From DATDGX01 sp036521875 (GTDB taxonomy: Bacteria; Desulfobacterota; Binatia; Binatales; Binataceae), in NCBI GenBank assembly GCA_036521875.1, contig DATDGX010000094.1, forward strand, positions 1-62,544: DNA of 62,544 nucleotides. The letters are read 5' to 3'. The notes below the pieces were generated by a model. The model was not told the DNA's origin. It saw only the letters and a program-made list of their open reading frames with translations, and ran no database searches. Positions 16,034-24,743 of this stretch are shown one piece after another (position 1 is the first letter of the stretch; the number at the start of each line of letters is the position of its first letter). A program made the position numbers and the translations under genes.

Positions 16034-17062
16034 CTAGAGCGCCATGTCGGCGAGCGCGCGGACCGTGTCGATATTCCCGGTGCTTATCAGCATCGTTTTC
16101 ACCGGCGAGGCCTTCCACGCCGCGAGCCGATCCTTGATTCGCTCACGCGGGCCGACCAGCGCGACCTCGTCGACCAACTTGTCCGGAATCAGCGCCATCG
16201 CCTCGGCCTTCTTGCCGGTCAGGTAGAGGTCCTGGACTTTCACCGCCGTGTCTTCGTAGCCGAGGCGCTTGGCGTAGTCGTTGTAGAAATTTTTCTGCCG
16301 CGCGCCCATCCCGCCGATATACAGCGCCAGCATCCCCTTCACCGGCATCCGGCACTTCTCGACGTCGGGACCCATCACGCAGTTCACGAATGGCGCTACG
16401 TCGAAGTTGGCGAGACTTTTCTTGCCGCCCGACTTCGCGAACCCGGCCTTGAGCGGCGCATCGTAGATGTCCCAGCGCTCGGGACTCATCCACACCGGGA
16501 TCACGCCGTCGGCAATCTCCGCGGCGAGCGCGACGCCCTTGGGACTGATCGAGGCCGTGTAGATGGGCATGTCCGTGCGGCCGTGCAGGATGCTCTTGAG
16601 TGGTTTGCCAAGACCGCTCGCGCCCACGCCGGTGTACGGAATCTGATATTCCTTGCCCTGATGCTCGAGCGGAACTTCGCGCGCGAGAATGGTGCGGACG
16701 ATCTCGATGTACTCGCGGGTGCGCTGCAGCGGTTTGCCGTAGGGCACGCCGTGCCATCCCTCGACCACCTGCGGTCCCGAGGGACCGATGCCGAGGATGA
16801 AGCGGCCGCCGGAGAGCGCGTCGAGCGTCATCGCGGTCATCGCAGTCGCAGCAGGAGTGCGCGCGGGCATCTGCATGATCCCGGTACCGAGGCGGATCTT
16901 CCTGGTCAGCGCGGCAATCCACGCCAGCGGCACGATCGCGTCGGAGCCGTAGGCCTCGGCGGTCCACACCGAATCGAAACCGGCCTTCTCGGCCTCGAGG
17001 ATCAGCTCCATCGGCATTCCCATCTGCGCGCCCGAGTATCCGGAGATAAGTCCTAGTCGCAT
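16034..17062 (-). CDS. LLM-class F420-dependent oxidoreductase
   Basis: A 342-aa bacterial luciferase-like monooxygenase fold (TIM barrel). Typical segments are GFDSVWTAEAYGSDAI, RKIRLGTGIMQMPARTP, LSGGRFILGIGPSGPQVVEGWHG and, near the end, VGPRERIKDRLAAW. It is most like the F420-dependent branch, which moves hydride between coenzyme F420 and a substrate. A cofC gene at 26110 supports F420 in this organism. It sits between rpmA and obgE, where other bacteria have nothing, and lies behind a strong terminator, so it probably heads the obgE-proBA-nadD-rsfS transcript. Confidence 0.88.
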   Translation of the reverse strand: MRLGLISGYSGAQMGMPMELILEAEKAGFDSVWTAEAYGSDAIVPLAWIAALTRKIRLGTGIMQMPARTPAATAMTAMTLDALSGGRFILGIGPSGPQVVEGWHGVPYGKPLQRTREYIEIVRTILAREVPLEHQGKEYQIPYTGVGASGLGKPLKSILHGRTDMPIYTASISPKGVALAAEIADGVIPVWMSPERWDIYDAPLKAGFAKSGGKKSLANFDVAPFVNCVMGPDVEKCRMPVKGMLALYIGGMGARQKNFYNDYAKRLGYEDTAVKVQDLYLTGKKAEAMALIPDKLVDEVALVGPRERIKDRLAAWKASPVKTMLISTGNIDTVRALADMAL

Positions 17063-17147
17063 CGAATTTTCCTCCCGCGGCGAAGTGGCCGCGTGCCAAT
17101 CTCAATAGAGTTGCGGCGTCGACAAAAGTTGCGGCGTCAAGAAATCA

Positions 17148-17175
17148 AAAGCCCCACGGCGCACCGCGGGGCTTT
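17148..17175 (-). terminator. Rho-independent terminator of rplU-rpmA
   Basis: On the minus strand, AAAGCCCC and GGGGCTTT pair, and the inner GCGG/CCGT extends the stem to 12 bp around a TGCG tetraloop. TTTTGATTTC follows. It lies 22 bases after the rpmA stop and separates the ribosomal pair from the LLM-obgE operon. Confidence 0.9.
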
Positions 17176-17197
17176 CAAGTTACGGACGAAACAAGTC

Positions 17198-17482
17198 CTA
17201 CCCGGATGCCCCGGCGGAGTCGGATGCTGGCGGGAGCGGCTCGACGCTCACCTGCCGCTTCTCGCCGCGCGGTTCGTACTTAACCACACCGGCGATACGG
17301 GCGTAAATCGTGTAGTCGCGGCCCATCCCGACGTTGCGGCCGGGATGAATCCGCGTGCCGCATTGGCGCACGAGGATGTTGCCCGCCTTGACCGACTGGC
17401 CCGCGTAAATCTTGATGCCGCGGCGCTGCCCCGGGCTGTCGCGGCCGTTGCGCGTCGAGCCTTGTCCTTTCTTATGCGCCAC
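17198..17482 (-). CDS. rpmA: 50S ribosomal protein L27 (bL27)
   Basis: A 94-aa L27, starting MAHKKGQGSTRNGRDSPGQR, with GNILVRQCGTRIHPGRNVGMGRDYTI split over the middle, all typical of the protein that reaches the peptidyl transferase centre. It has a short Pro/Ser/Ala tail (PLPPASDSAGASG) that is not conserved. It lies 61 bases after rplU and before the terminator at 17148. Confidence 0.97.
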   Translation of the reverse strand: MAHKKGQGSTRNGRDSPGQRRGIKIYAGQSVKAGNILVRQCGTRIHPGRNVGMGRDYTIYARIAGVVKYEPRGEKRQVSVEPLPPASDSAGASG

Positions 17483-17543
17483 GGCGGCCTCCTCTGAAAG
17501 GCGGCGCGACGCGCCGCCAAATTAGACTCGCGAATCGCGCGGG

Positions 17544-17858
17544 CTAGGCGCCAGCGGAAATCTCCTCGATCTTGAGCAGCGTCAGTTCCTGGCGATGGCC
17601 CCGCTTGCGGCGGTAGTTCTTGCGCTTCTTCTTTTTGAAGACGAGAACCTTGGTGCCGCGCGGCTGACCTACAATCTTGGCGCGCACCGCGGCTCCCGCA
17701 ACCGTCGGCGCTCCGACCTTGGGCATCTCGCCACCGAGCGCGAGAACCTCGTTCAACGAGATCTGCGCGCCGACCTCGCCGGGCAGCCGCTCGACCGTGA
17801 TTTGGTCGCCGACGCCGACGCGGTACTGTTTTCCGCCTGTCTTTACGATCGCAAACAT
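17544..17858 (-). CDS. rplU: 50S ribosomal protein L21 (bL21)
   Basis: A 104-aa L21. It opens MFAIVKTGGKQYRVGVGD and carries the basic rRNA-binding loop KVLVFKKKKRKNYRRKRGHR. It is the first gene of the rplU-rpmA pair. A promoter with a perfect TTGACA lies directly upstream. Confidence 0.97.
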   Translation of the reverse strand: MFAIVKTGGKQYRVGVGDQITVERLPGEVGAQISLNEVLALGGEMPKVGAPTVAGAAVRAKIVGQPRGTKVLVFKKKKRKNYRRKRGHRQELTLLKIEEISAGA

Positions 17859-17877
17859 AACTGTGTCAGAACCAATC

Positions 17878-17906
17878 TAGTTATCGGAGCCTATGATCCG
17901 TGTCAA
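17878..17906 (-). promoter_or_regulatory. Promoter of rplU-rpmA
   Basis: On the minus strand a perfect TTGACA (17906-17901) is followed after 17 bases by TAACTA (17883-17878). The predicted start is about 10-15 bases upstream of the rplU ATG at 17858, so the leader is very short and shows no clear Shine-Dalgarno. Confidence 0.55.
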
Positions 17907-17977
17907 CGCGTCGCGTCAGGAAGACGTGCCTTGTGACGACATGCGACGACGCTCGTCAACGACCACGCGACGGTCTA

Positions 17978-18514
17978 TCAGTCGAGACCCAAACGCTCTT
18001 TGCCCTCGGGCGAGATCATTTGCGGATTCCATGGCGGATCCCAAACCAGCTCGACGTCCGCCTCGGACACTCCGGGCAGCGACATCAACTTATTTTTCGC
18101 ATCGATCGCGATCGACGCGCCCATTCCGCATCCCTGCGCAGTGAGCGTCATCTTTACCTCGACCTTCTTCGTCTGGTCGGGTTGATCCTTGAGCTGCATC
18201 GCGTAGACCAGGCCCAGGTCGACGATGTTCACCGGGATCTCGGGGTCGTAGCAGGTCTTGAGCTGCTCCCACACCATCGATTCGAGATCGCTGCCGCCGG
18301 CCGCCACCGCGCCGGCCTCCTCAGGTTTTTTGCCGAGCGCGTCGGCGTCCTTGCCGGCGATTCGGAACAGCCCGCCGTATGCTGGAACCTGCACGGTGAA
18401 TGTCCCGCCGAGCGTTTGCGTGATGAAGACCTCCAGCCCTTTCTCGAGCGGAGTTTTGGTGCCGGCGGGGATCTGGACGCCCTCGCATTCACGGGTCAGC
18501 TCGACGCGTTCCAT
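17978..18514 (-). CDS. sufT: Fe-S cluster assembly protein SufT
   Basis: A 178-aa SufT (MIP18/DUF59 family). The core reads CYDPEIPVNIVDLGLVY, then TLTAQGCGMG with the conserved Cys, and the SufT-specific C-terminus VWDPPWNPQMIS followed by EGKERLGLD. The first ~85 residues form the N-terminal module that separates SufT from short MIP18 proteins. It aids maturation of Fe-S enzymes under high demand, such as lipoyl synthase or aconitase; lipA lies elsewhere in this window. It stands alone here, with no other suf genes. Confidence 0.9.
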   Translation of the reverse strand: MERVELTRECEGVQIPAGTKTPLEKGLEVFITQTLGGTFTVQVPAYGGLFRIAGKDADALGKKPEEAGAVAAGGSDLESMVWEQLKTCYDPEIPVNIVDLGLVYAMQLKDQPDQTKKVEVKMTLTAQGCGMGASIAIDAKNKLMSLPGVSEADVELVWDPPWNPQMISPEGKERLGLD

Positions 18515-18641
18515 GGTTGCTATTCCTCTATTGTCCGAATTCTGATTCTAGATCGCGCGGCCGCGCGGCGCTATAGCGCAAGTACCGGGCGCGCGCTGGT
18601 TCCGAAGATCGCGCGTCAGCGATCGCATCACTTTGTCATTT

Positions 18642-19856
18642 TCATTTCGCGACGTTCGAAGCAGGGAACGTCACCAGTTCATCTTCCATCGGTTCCTGGT
18701 CCGATACCGCCTGAGTCTCGCCTGCCACCAGTCGAATCGGCATCTCGCCGCGTTTGTCGATTTTGTATTTGGTGACGCTCATCTGCTTGAACTCCATCGG
18801 CACGCCGTCGCACATCAGAAACGAAGGCGCGTTGCATATTTGAAGATGGAGATGCGGTTCGGTCGAATTGCCGGTGTTGCCCAGTTTGCCGAGCACCTGC
18901 CCGCCGTTAACTTTGTCGCCCCGCTTGACCGTGATGGTGCCGGGCCGCAAGTGCGCATACCCCACGTAGTTCCCGCCGCCGATATCTTCCACGATGTTGT
19001 TGCCGGCCAGATTGTCGGCGCGCATCTCGACCGCCATCTTGTCGGAATGCGGAACATTCTCCGGCATCCCATCCGAGGCGCTCACGATTTGGCCGTCCGC
19101 GGCTGCCGTCACCGGCACGTCATAACAGTGGTAGCTGGAATTCTTGTGCTCGTCGCCGGTGAAGGTGTTGCCGTCGTCGCCGAGCTTCACCCAGTCGATA
19201 GCGTACCGTTCCGGCACCCGCGGCTGGCCGTTGAAGACAATGACCGCACGCCGATGTAACGAGGTGTTCGAGGGGCCATTTGCGGCTTGCCAGTGATCGC
19301 CCGCCAGTGGCGAGTCGATGACGGCTGCGCCGGTCTTCGCTACAACCAGGTCGTCGAGCGGGATGGTCTGCGTGCTCTTCGAATCGCCGTCCGCCTCCAC
19401 CACTATCGCACTCGATAGTCGCGCCGGCGTTTCACGCGCGGCAAAATTGAGAAACACAAAAATCACTCCGCTGGCGCCCGCCGGCAGAACCGGATCCCGC
19501 GGCGACTGGCGGCTGGTTCCCGCCCGGATGAACCACGACTTGAGCTCGTCGCCCGCGACCGCCGACTCGAACGGGGCGCCACCGGCGCCGCGAATCGTGA
19601 GCGAGTTGATGCGAACTGGTTTCGTGCTGAAGTTGGTCACGTACAACTCGTAAGCCAGGTGCGCCGTGCTATCGCCGATCACCGGGATCAGCGGACCGGA
19701 CGAAGGGCGAACGCCCACCATGAGCGCGGCCGTAATCGGCATCGTGCTCATGAGTGGAGCGTCCGTGGCGCGGGCGCCGGATGTAGCTGAGCCAGATGCT
19801 CCCGCGCATAGCAATGTCATTGCCGCGACGGCGATCACAACGGTTCCGTGTCGCAT
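18642..19856 (-). CDS. Exported M23 (LytM-like) peptidase family protein
   Basis: A 404-aa protein with a signal peptide (MRHGTVVIAVAAMTLLCAGA). Residues about 40-220 form a beta-rich N-terminal module. The C-terminal M23 domain has YHCYDVPVTAAADGQIV, YVGYAHLRPGTITVKRGD, GQVLGKLGNTGNS and HLHLQI, the zinc and catalytic histidines of peptidoglycan endopeptidases. The first metal motif is HxxD instead of HxxxD, so activity is not certain. A frame extending to 20120 is spurious; the ATG at 19856 has AAGGAAA upstream. It follows the AlkD-like gene by 65 bases. Confidence 0.82.
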   Translation of the reverse strand: MRHGTVVIAVAAMTLLCAGASGSATSGARATDAPLMSTMPITAALMVGVRPSSGPLIPVIGDSTAHLAYELYVTNFSTKPVRINSLTIRGAGGAPFESAVAGDELKSWFIRAGTSRQSPRDPVLPAGASGVIFVFLNFAARETPARLSSAIVVEADGDSKSTQTIPLDDLVVAKTGAAVIDSPLAGDHWQAANGPSNTSLHRRAVIVFNGQPRVPERYAIDWVKLGDDGNTFTGDEHKNSSYHCYDVPVTAAADGQIVSASDGMPENVPHSDKMAVEMRADNLAGNNIVEDIGGGNYVGYAHLRPGTITVKRGDKVNGGQVLGKLGNTGNSTEPHLHLQICNAPSFLMCDGVPMEFKQMSVTKYKIDKRGEMPIRLVAGETQAVSDQEPMEDELVTFPASNVAK

Positions 19857-19921
19857 CAGTGAAAAATTTCCTTTCGGCGAGACTTTCTTTTGCGAGTATT
19901 CGTTTCTGGCGCGGGATGAAT

Positions 19922-20680
19922 CTAGCGCGCGTCCGCGCCCATCATGCCGCCTCGTTCCAGCACTTTGGAGCCCTCGCTGAAGCTCAACGGCGAAAGACGC
20001 GCGCGATTTCTGTTCAGGAAGAATCTGACCCGCTTGGGATCGGTCTTGCTGTATTCGCGGAGCCCCCATCCAATCGCCTTGCGGATGAAAAATTCCTTCT
20101 CGTGCGCGCGGCGCAGGCAATGATCGAAAAGCTGATCAGCGTCGGTCTGCTCCTTGTGATGCAGATGCGCGATCAGCGCGGTGCGGCGAATCCACATGTC
20201 TTTGTCGTCGATCCATCGGTCGAGCACCGGCCGGGTCGCCCCGCGATGCTTGAGCAGGACCATGCCGACCAGGTTCGCGGCGGTCTCGTCGACGAAATCC
20301 CACCACGCGCCTTCGCGAATGATCCGCTCGTAGACCGGCATCGACGCCGGCGCGATGAAGCGCGGATGTTGCCGCGCGTATGCGATCGCGGCGTAGCGCT
20401 CCTCGCGATGCGGCAACCGCCATAGCGCCATCACCCCCTGCTCGTAGGCGAGCTGATCGGGTGGCGCGAAACGGTCTCGCGTCTTGCGCATGATCTCTGC
20501 ACGTTCGGGCGTCGGTACGCCGTAAAATGGCTGCTTGGTCTTCATATATGCAGCCATCGCGGGCGCCTTCGCCGGATCGGCGGCACTTTTCAATTGCGTG
20601 GTGACGAAGCGCACGAGCGCGCTGCTCAATTCAGTCGGGGCCGGTGGGGGTGGCTTCGCAATCAAGGAATTCTGCTTCAT
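19922..20680 (-). CDS. AlkD-like DNA alkylation repair protein
   Basis: A 252-aa all-helical HEAT-like repeat protein of the DNA alkylation repair family (PF08713). AYMKTKQPFYGVPTPERAEI, GAWWDFVDETAANLVG and FIRKAIGWGLREYSKTDP are the typical segments; the Trp-Asp pair and the Arg in KAIGWGLREY match the catalytic region of Bacillus AlkD, which removes 3-methyl and 7-methyl purines. It is divergent from the fusion nuclease at 20760, another DNA-repair type gene. Confidence 0.87.
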   Translation of the reverse strand: MKQNSLIAKPPPPAPTELSSALVRFVTTQLKSAADPAKAPAMAAYMKTKQPFYGVPTPERAEIMRKTRDRFAPPDQLAYEQGVMALWRLPHREERYAAIAYARQHPRFIAPASMPVYERIIREGAWWDFVDETAANLVGMVLLKHRGATRPVLDRWIDDKDMWIRRTALIAHLHHKEQTDADQLFDHCLRRAHEKEFFIRKAIGWGLREYSKTDPKRVRFFLNRNRARLSPLSFSEGSKVLERGGMMGADAR

Positions 20681-20759
20681 AGTTGTGAGCGTCTCGGTGG
20701 CACCTAAGTAGGAGTATCACATCGCGCACAAGGCAGGCGGATAGTCCCTAAGCTTATTA

Positions 20760-22823
20760 ATGACCGTTGACGCTAATCTTTCGCCCGATTGCCGCCAGAC
20801 TTTCGCTTCTGCTATTGGAGATCGTGTCTTGATTCTGGCAGGTGGGCAGGTGGCGGAGTCAGCAGATATCGGCTCGATTTATTCGCGCAATCCCGGCGCA
20901 ACAGCCAAGGAAAAGCTGTTCGCGTTTCTCGATTCGCGTCCGGCGGGTGCCGATGCTCACGAGCTGGTCGGACTGCTGCTGAGCGGTGTCGGCTCGGATC
21001 CGGAACTCGGCGCGCGCATCGTTCGCGGGATGCTCGGGGGCGATCCGAATTTCGTCTTCGATTCCGACACAGCGCTGTGGTCGCTGCGGAAAAGCGAGGC
21101 GCTCAGAGTGCCGCTCGACGAGGCGCGTTTCTGCGTGGTCGATCTTGAAACGACCGGCGGGCGCGCCGGGCCGGGCACGATAATCGACATCGGCGCGTAT
21201 CGGATGGTGGGGCAGCGCATCACGGACTCCTTTCAGAGCCTGGTTCGTCCGCACTTGAAGATCTCGCGCTTCATCACCTCGCTCACTTCGATTACCAACG
21301 AGATGCTCGTCGACGCGCCGCCGATCGAGGAGGTGCTGCCCGCGTTTCGCGAGTTCATCGGCGACGCGGTGATGGTCGCGCACAACGCGCAGTTCGATCG
21401 CTCGTTCCTGGATTTCGAGTTCCGCCGCATCTTCGGAATCGGCCTGGGAAATCCGGTGCTGTGCACACTACGGATGGCGCGGCGCTACCTACCGTCGCTC
21501 AAGCGCCGACGCCTCGACTTCATCGCCGATCATTTCGGGCTCTCGACCGCCGGACGGCATCGTGGACTCGGTGACGCGCGCATGGCGGCTGAGATTCTCT
21601 CCATCTTTATCGACATCGCGATGAAGATGGGAACGACGCGCCTCGACCGCCTGATCGATCAGCATCAGCGCGGCCCGGCCGGACGCCGTATCGAGCGTCA
21701 CGTCCCGCCCGAAGAGATCGCGGCGATTCCACGCGCGCCCGGCGTGTACCTGATGCGCAACGAGCGCGGCGACCTGCTCTACGTCGGCAAGGCGCGGCGG
21801 CTGCGGGATCGGGTGAACTCCTACTTCAACGGCGGCGGCGCAATCAACGCCAAGACCGCCGACCTCGTAAGTCACGTTTACAAGATCGATACGCGCACTA
21901 CGCGCTCGGCGCTCGACGCGGCGCTGCTCGAGGCGCGGCTGATCCGCGAGCTCAAACCGCCGTACAACCGGATGCTTAAAGCTGTCGCGCCCGCCTACTT
22001 TGTCAGGATCGACATGATGGACGAGTTTCCGCGCGTCACGACCGCGGGCAAGATGAATGCGCGGCGCGGCGTGATGCATCTGGGGCCGTTCCTCGGCCGG
22101 CGCGGCGTGGATCAGTCGGTGCGCGCGCTGGCGCGGATCCTCGGGCTCAGGACTTGCGCCGGCAAGCTCGCGCCGGACCCGGAATTCTCGCCGTGCATCT
22201 ACGGCCAGATGGGGCACTGCAGCGCACCGTGCAACCTGAGCGTCGGCGCGGACGCGTACGCCGAGCGGGTGCGGCGCGCGGCAGCGTATCTGCGCGGGCG
22301 CAGCGGACCGCTGCTCGGCGAGCTGGCGCGCGCGCGAGACCAGGCCGCGGCCGCGATGCGCTACGAGGAAGCGGCGCGATGGCGCCGCGATCTCGAAGCG
22401 CTCGCGGCGCTGGCAAATCGCGCGAGCCGGCTGAGCCAGGTCGTTACGGAGAACAATCTGGTGATCGTCACCGGCGCGGCAGCCGCGCAGGGCGCGAGCG
22501 TTGCCGGCGGCGCAAGTGTCGCGGACGCCGGGGACGTTGATGAATGCGCGAGCGCTCCCGAGCCACCAATCGCGCATGTTGTATTGTCAGGGCGATTGGC
22601 GCTTTCGCGCGAGCTCGATTCGCCCGCCGCCGCGAGCGAAATCTCGGCGTTCATCGCCGCGAATTTCGAACGCTACCGCGAGCGCCCAGTCGAACGCGGC
22701 GAGCTCGAGGCGATGACGATCGTCGCGCGCTGGCTCCGCGAGCGGGCCCCCGACGAGGGTCGCCTGATACACCTGACCGCCTCGCATCTGGACCCCGCCG
22801 CTCTGATGCAGGTATCAGGCTGA
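20760..22823 (+). CDS. DEDDh exonuclease fused to UvrC-like GIY-YIG nuclease
   Basis: A 687-aa fusion. Residues 1-115 are an N-terminal helical module. Residues 124-290 are a DnaQ-like DEDDh 3'-5' exonuclease: Asp128/Glu130 in VVDLETTG, Asp213 in NAQFDRSF, His267 and Asp272 in RHRGLGDAR. Residues about 322-410 are a GIY-YIG domain (APGVYLM, LLYVGKARRLRDR, catalytic Glu in ALLEARLI), followed by UvrC-like sequence with a four-Cys stretch (CAGKL, CIYGQMGHCSAPC) and a UvrB-binding-type helix near 520-550. The order matches mycobacterial Cho-like nucleases, thought to act in UvrC-type incision. The last ~110 residues are unique and Ala-rich. Confidence 0.85.
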   Translation: MTVDANLSPDCRQTFASAIGDRVLILAGGQVAESADIGSIYSRNPGATAKEKLFAFLDSRPAGADAHELVGLLLSGVGSDPELGARIVRGMLGGDPNFVFDSDTALWSLRKSEALRVPLDEARFCVVDLETTGGRAGPGTIIDIGAYRMVGQRITDSFQSLVRPHLKISRFITSLTSITNEMLVDAPPIEEVLPAFREFIGDAVMVAHNAQFDRSFLDFEFRRIFGIGLGNPVLCTLRMARRYLPSLKRRRLDFIADHFGLSTAGRHRGLGDARMAAEILSIFIDIAMKMGTTRLDRLIDQHQRGPAGRRIERHVPPEEIAAIPRAPGVYLMRNERGDLLYVGKARRLRDRVNSYFNGGGAINAKTADLVSHVYKIDTRTTRSALDAALLEARLIRELKPPYNRMLKAVAPAYFVRIDMMDEFPRVTTAGKMNARRGVMHLGPFLGRRGVDQSVRALARILGLRTCAGKLAPDPEFSPCIYGQMGHCSAPCNLSVGADAYAERVRRAAAYLRGRSGPLLGELARARDQAAAAMRYEEAARWRRDLEALAALANRASRLSQVVTENNLVIVTGAAAAQGASVAGGASVADAGDVDECASAPEPPIAHVVLSGRLALSRELDSPAAASEISAFIAANFERYRERPVERGELEAMTIVARWLRERAPDEGRLIHLTASHLDPAALMQVSG

Positions 22824-22830
22824 TTCCGAT

Positions 22831-23673
22831 TCAGCTGTAGAACGACATCGACTCGCTCGCTTGGTCGGCTGGATAGAATGCCTCGATGTGCAGTTCCTGA
22901 AGCGTAACGTCTTGCGGCGCTGATAATGTCGTGACCGTACTAAACATCCGCGCGGTTCTGCCGCCGCCCATGTTCAATTCCATCGGGAGTACGAGGTCTT
23001 GCGACGTCTCGAGGTCCGGCTCGTGCCAGCGTGCGGGAACGCCGGGATAGGTCAGCAGCGCCGCGATCAGTTCCTGCATGGTGTCGTCGCGGCCCCATGC
23101 CGCACAGCGATAGGCCTGATTCAGGAGAGACTTGGCGATGGGCTCCCAGTTCACGATGACCTTGCGGAGACCATTGGGATCGAACAGGAGATGCAGGAGA
23201 TTCAGCCGCGGCGGCGCCGATACCTTCAGCGGCAACAGCCCCGCGGGCTCCCTGCCTATCACCGCGGTGAAGAATCGGATGAAAGCGGTGTTGGCCATGA
23301 CGAGATTCCAGTGCCGATCGAAAACGAACGCGCTGCGCGGCTCGTGCTGCTTGAGGACTACTTCGAGCGCCGCGCGCACCTGGCTCATCCGCGGATCATC
23401 CAGACTGGTCTCACGGTAAACCGGCGCAAAGCCCGCGGCCAGAAGCAGAAAATTTCGCTCGCGCAGCGGCATATCGAGAACATCCGACAACGTGAGTAGC
23501 ATCTCCCTGCTTGGCGCCGCTCTGCCGGTTTCCAGGAAGCTGATGTGACGCGTGGATACTTCCGCATCGAGCGCCAGGTCGAGCTGGCTCAAGTGCCGTG
23601 CTTCCCGCCATCGCCGTAGCAGCGGTCCCGCTCCGGCGGGCTCGATCGCCGCCTCATTGCGCTGTGCTTCCAT
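22831..23673 (-). CDS. XRE-family regulator with MmyB-like ligand-binding domain
   Basis: A 280-aa transcription factor. Residues 15-75 are an XRE helix-turn-helix (RHLSQLDLALDAEVSTRHIS, FLETGRAAPS, LLTLSDVLDMPL). Residues 95-275 match the MmyB ligand-binding domain, a PAS-like fold: RHWNLVMANTAFIRFF, NLLHLLFDPNGLRKVIVNW, LELQ-type strand VTLQELHIEAFYPAD. Members usually control an adjacent gene. It sits 120 bases downstream of a tandem NTF2-like gene on the same strand, and both upstream regions hold the same 17-bp palindrome, its probable binding site. Confidence 0.9.
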   Translation of the reverse strand: MEAQRNEAAIEPAGAGPLLRRWREARHLSQLDLALDAEVSTRHISFLETGRAAPSREMLLTLSDVLDMPLRERNFLLLAAGFAPVYRETSLDDPRMSQVRAALEVVLKQHEPRSAFVFDRHWNLVMANTAFIRFFTAVIGREPAGLLPLKVSAPPRLNLLHLLFDPNGLRKVIVNWEPIAKSLLNQAYRCAAWGRDDTMQELIAALLTYPGVPARWHEPDLETSQDLVLPMELNMGGGRTARMFSTVTTLSAPQDVTLQELHIEAFYPADQASESMSFYS

Positions 23674-23708
23674 GACCAGGACGTTACCAGCGGGCGATGC
23701 GCCGGGCC

Positions 23709-23725
23709 ATTACTTCCCAGGTAAT
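23709..23725. promoter_or_regulatory. Candidate operator of the MmyB-type regulator, own promoter
   Basis: ATTACTTCCCAGGTAAT is a near-perfect inverted repeat (ATTACyT-nnn-AGGTAAT), 35 bases upstream of the regulator's start at 23673. Fifteen of 17 positions match the site at 24744. It suggests autoregulation. Confidence 0.65.
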
Positions 23726-23793
23726 TGAAAATGCTCAGGGCGCATCGCGCAAAATCCGATGCGCCCCGAGCGGTACGTCATCGATGCGACGCT

Positions 23794-24675
23794 TCAGGCG
23801 GCTGGCTCCATCTCGATGAACTGGTAGTCCGACCGGATCCGGCCGTCGTCATCGAGCACCATGAAATCGAAGCCGACTGCCGCGACCGGGCCGCCATCGG
23901 CCGGCACCATCTCCCAATTGAATCGCACGGTATTGTGATGACTGTCAGCATTGTTCGCTGACCTGAACACAAACCCCTTCGCGACGAACTCGTCGTAGGC
24001 TTTGGCGACCGCAGCCTCGATTTCGTGATAGCCGCGATCTTCATGGGACGGATCGATGTACGCCCCGTCCTCCGTCCACAGCGCGGCGATGGCGCTCCGG
24101 CGGCGACCAGCGTCCGGCTCGTTCCAAAGCGCGACGTAACGATCCGCGAACTGATTGAGTTCAGCCGACGGCTGCGGCGGATCGCCAAATTGGTAGACAA
24201 CACGGATCCGCCCGTCCTCGCCGAGAATAAAGAAATCAAAGCCGGCACCTTCTGTCTTGCGGCCACCGTCGGACACCATCTCCCAGCCGAATTTCACCAC
24301 GTTGTGGTGGCTGGCGATTTTGCCGCGCGGCCGGAAAGCAAATCCTGCATCTCTGACCCACTTCTCGTGCGCGCGGGTGACTCTGCCTTCGATGGCCTCG
24401 TAGCCGCGAGCGTCGAGCGACCGCATAATGTCGGCGCAGTCGGCGACCCAGAGCTCCGCGATGATCGCGCGCCGGCGCTCGGCATTCGGTTCGTGCCACA
24501 TCGCGATGTAGCGATCGATCAACTCAGTGACGCTGATCGCCTTCGTCGAAACTCCGGGCCTCGCACTTCCCGAGGAGACCGCTTCGGCGTCTGCGCCGCT
24601 CAATCCTGAACCTGATCCTGCCCCTGCGCCCGCTGATGTGAACGTGGCTTGGTTTCGAACATCTCGTTTATCCAT
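23794..24675 (-). CDS. Tandem NTF2/SnoaL-like domain protein
   Basis: A 293-aa protein made of two repeated NTF2-like (SnoaL superfamily) domains, about residues 48-165 and 168-290. Each repeat carries the same pattern: RYIAMWHEPNAERRRAIIAE versus RYVALWNEPDAGRRRSAIAA, the acidic strand ending in DxRxxYQF, and SHHN (IASHHNVVKF versus ADSHHNTVRF). The first 45 residues are a Gly/Ser/Ala-rich non-conserved leader. NTF2-like folds bind small hydrophobic ligands or act as isomerases/hydrolases; function is unknown. Start at 24675 with AAAGGAGA upstream. It probably belongs to the regulon of the neighbouring MmyB-type regulator. Confidence 0.8.
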   Translation of the reverse strand: MDKRDVRNQATFTSAGAGAGSGSGLSGADAEAVSSGSARPGVSTKAISVTELIDRYIAMWHEPNAERRRAIIAELWVADCADIMRSLDARGYEAIEGRVTRAHEKWVRDAGFAFRPRGKIASHHNVVKFGWEMVSDGGRKTEGAGFDFFILGEDGRIRVVYQFGDPPQPSAELNQFADRYVALWNEPDAGRRRSAIAALWTEDGAYIDPSHEDRGYHEIEAAVAKAYDEFVAKGFVFRSANNADSHHNTVRFNWEMVPADGGPVAAVGFDFMVLDDDGRIRSDYQFIEMEPAA

Positions 24676-24743
24676 TTCGATGACATCTCCTTTCCGAGTT
24701 GCTGAGATGTCAGATGAATAAACCCCATCAGTGATCGGCGTCG

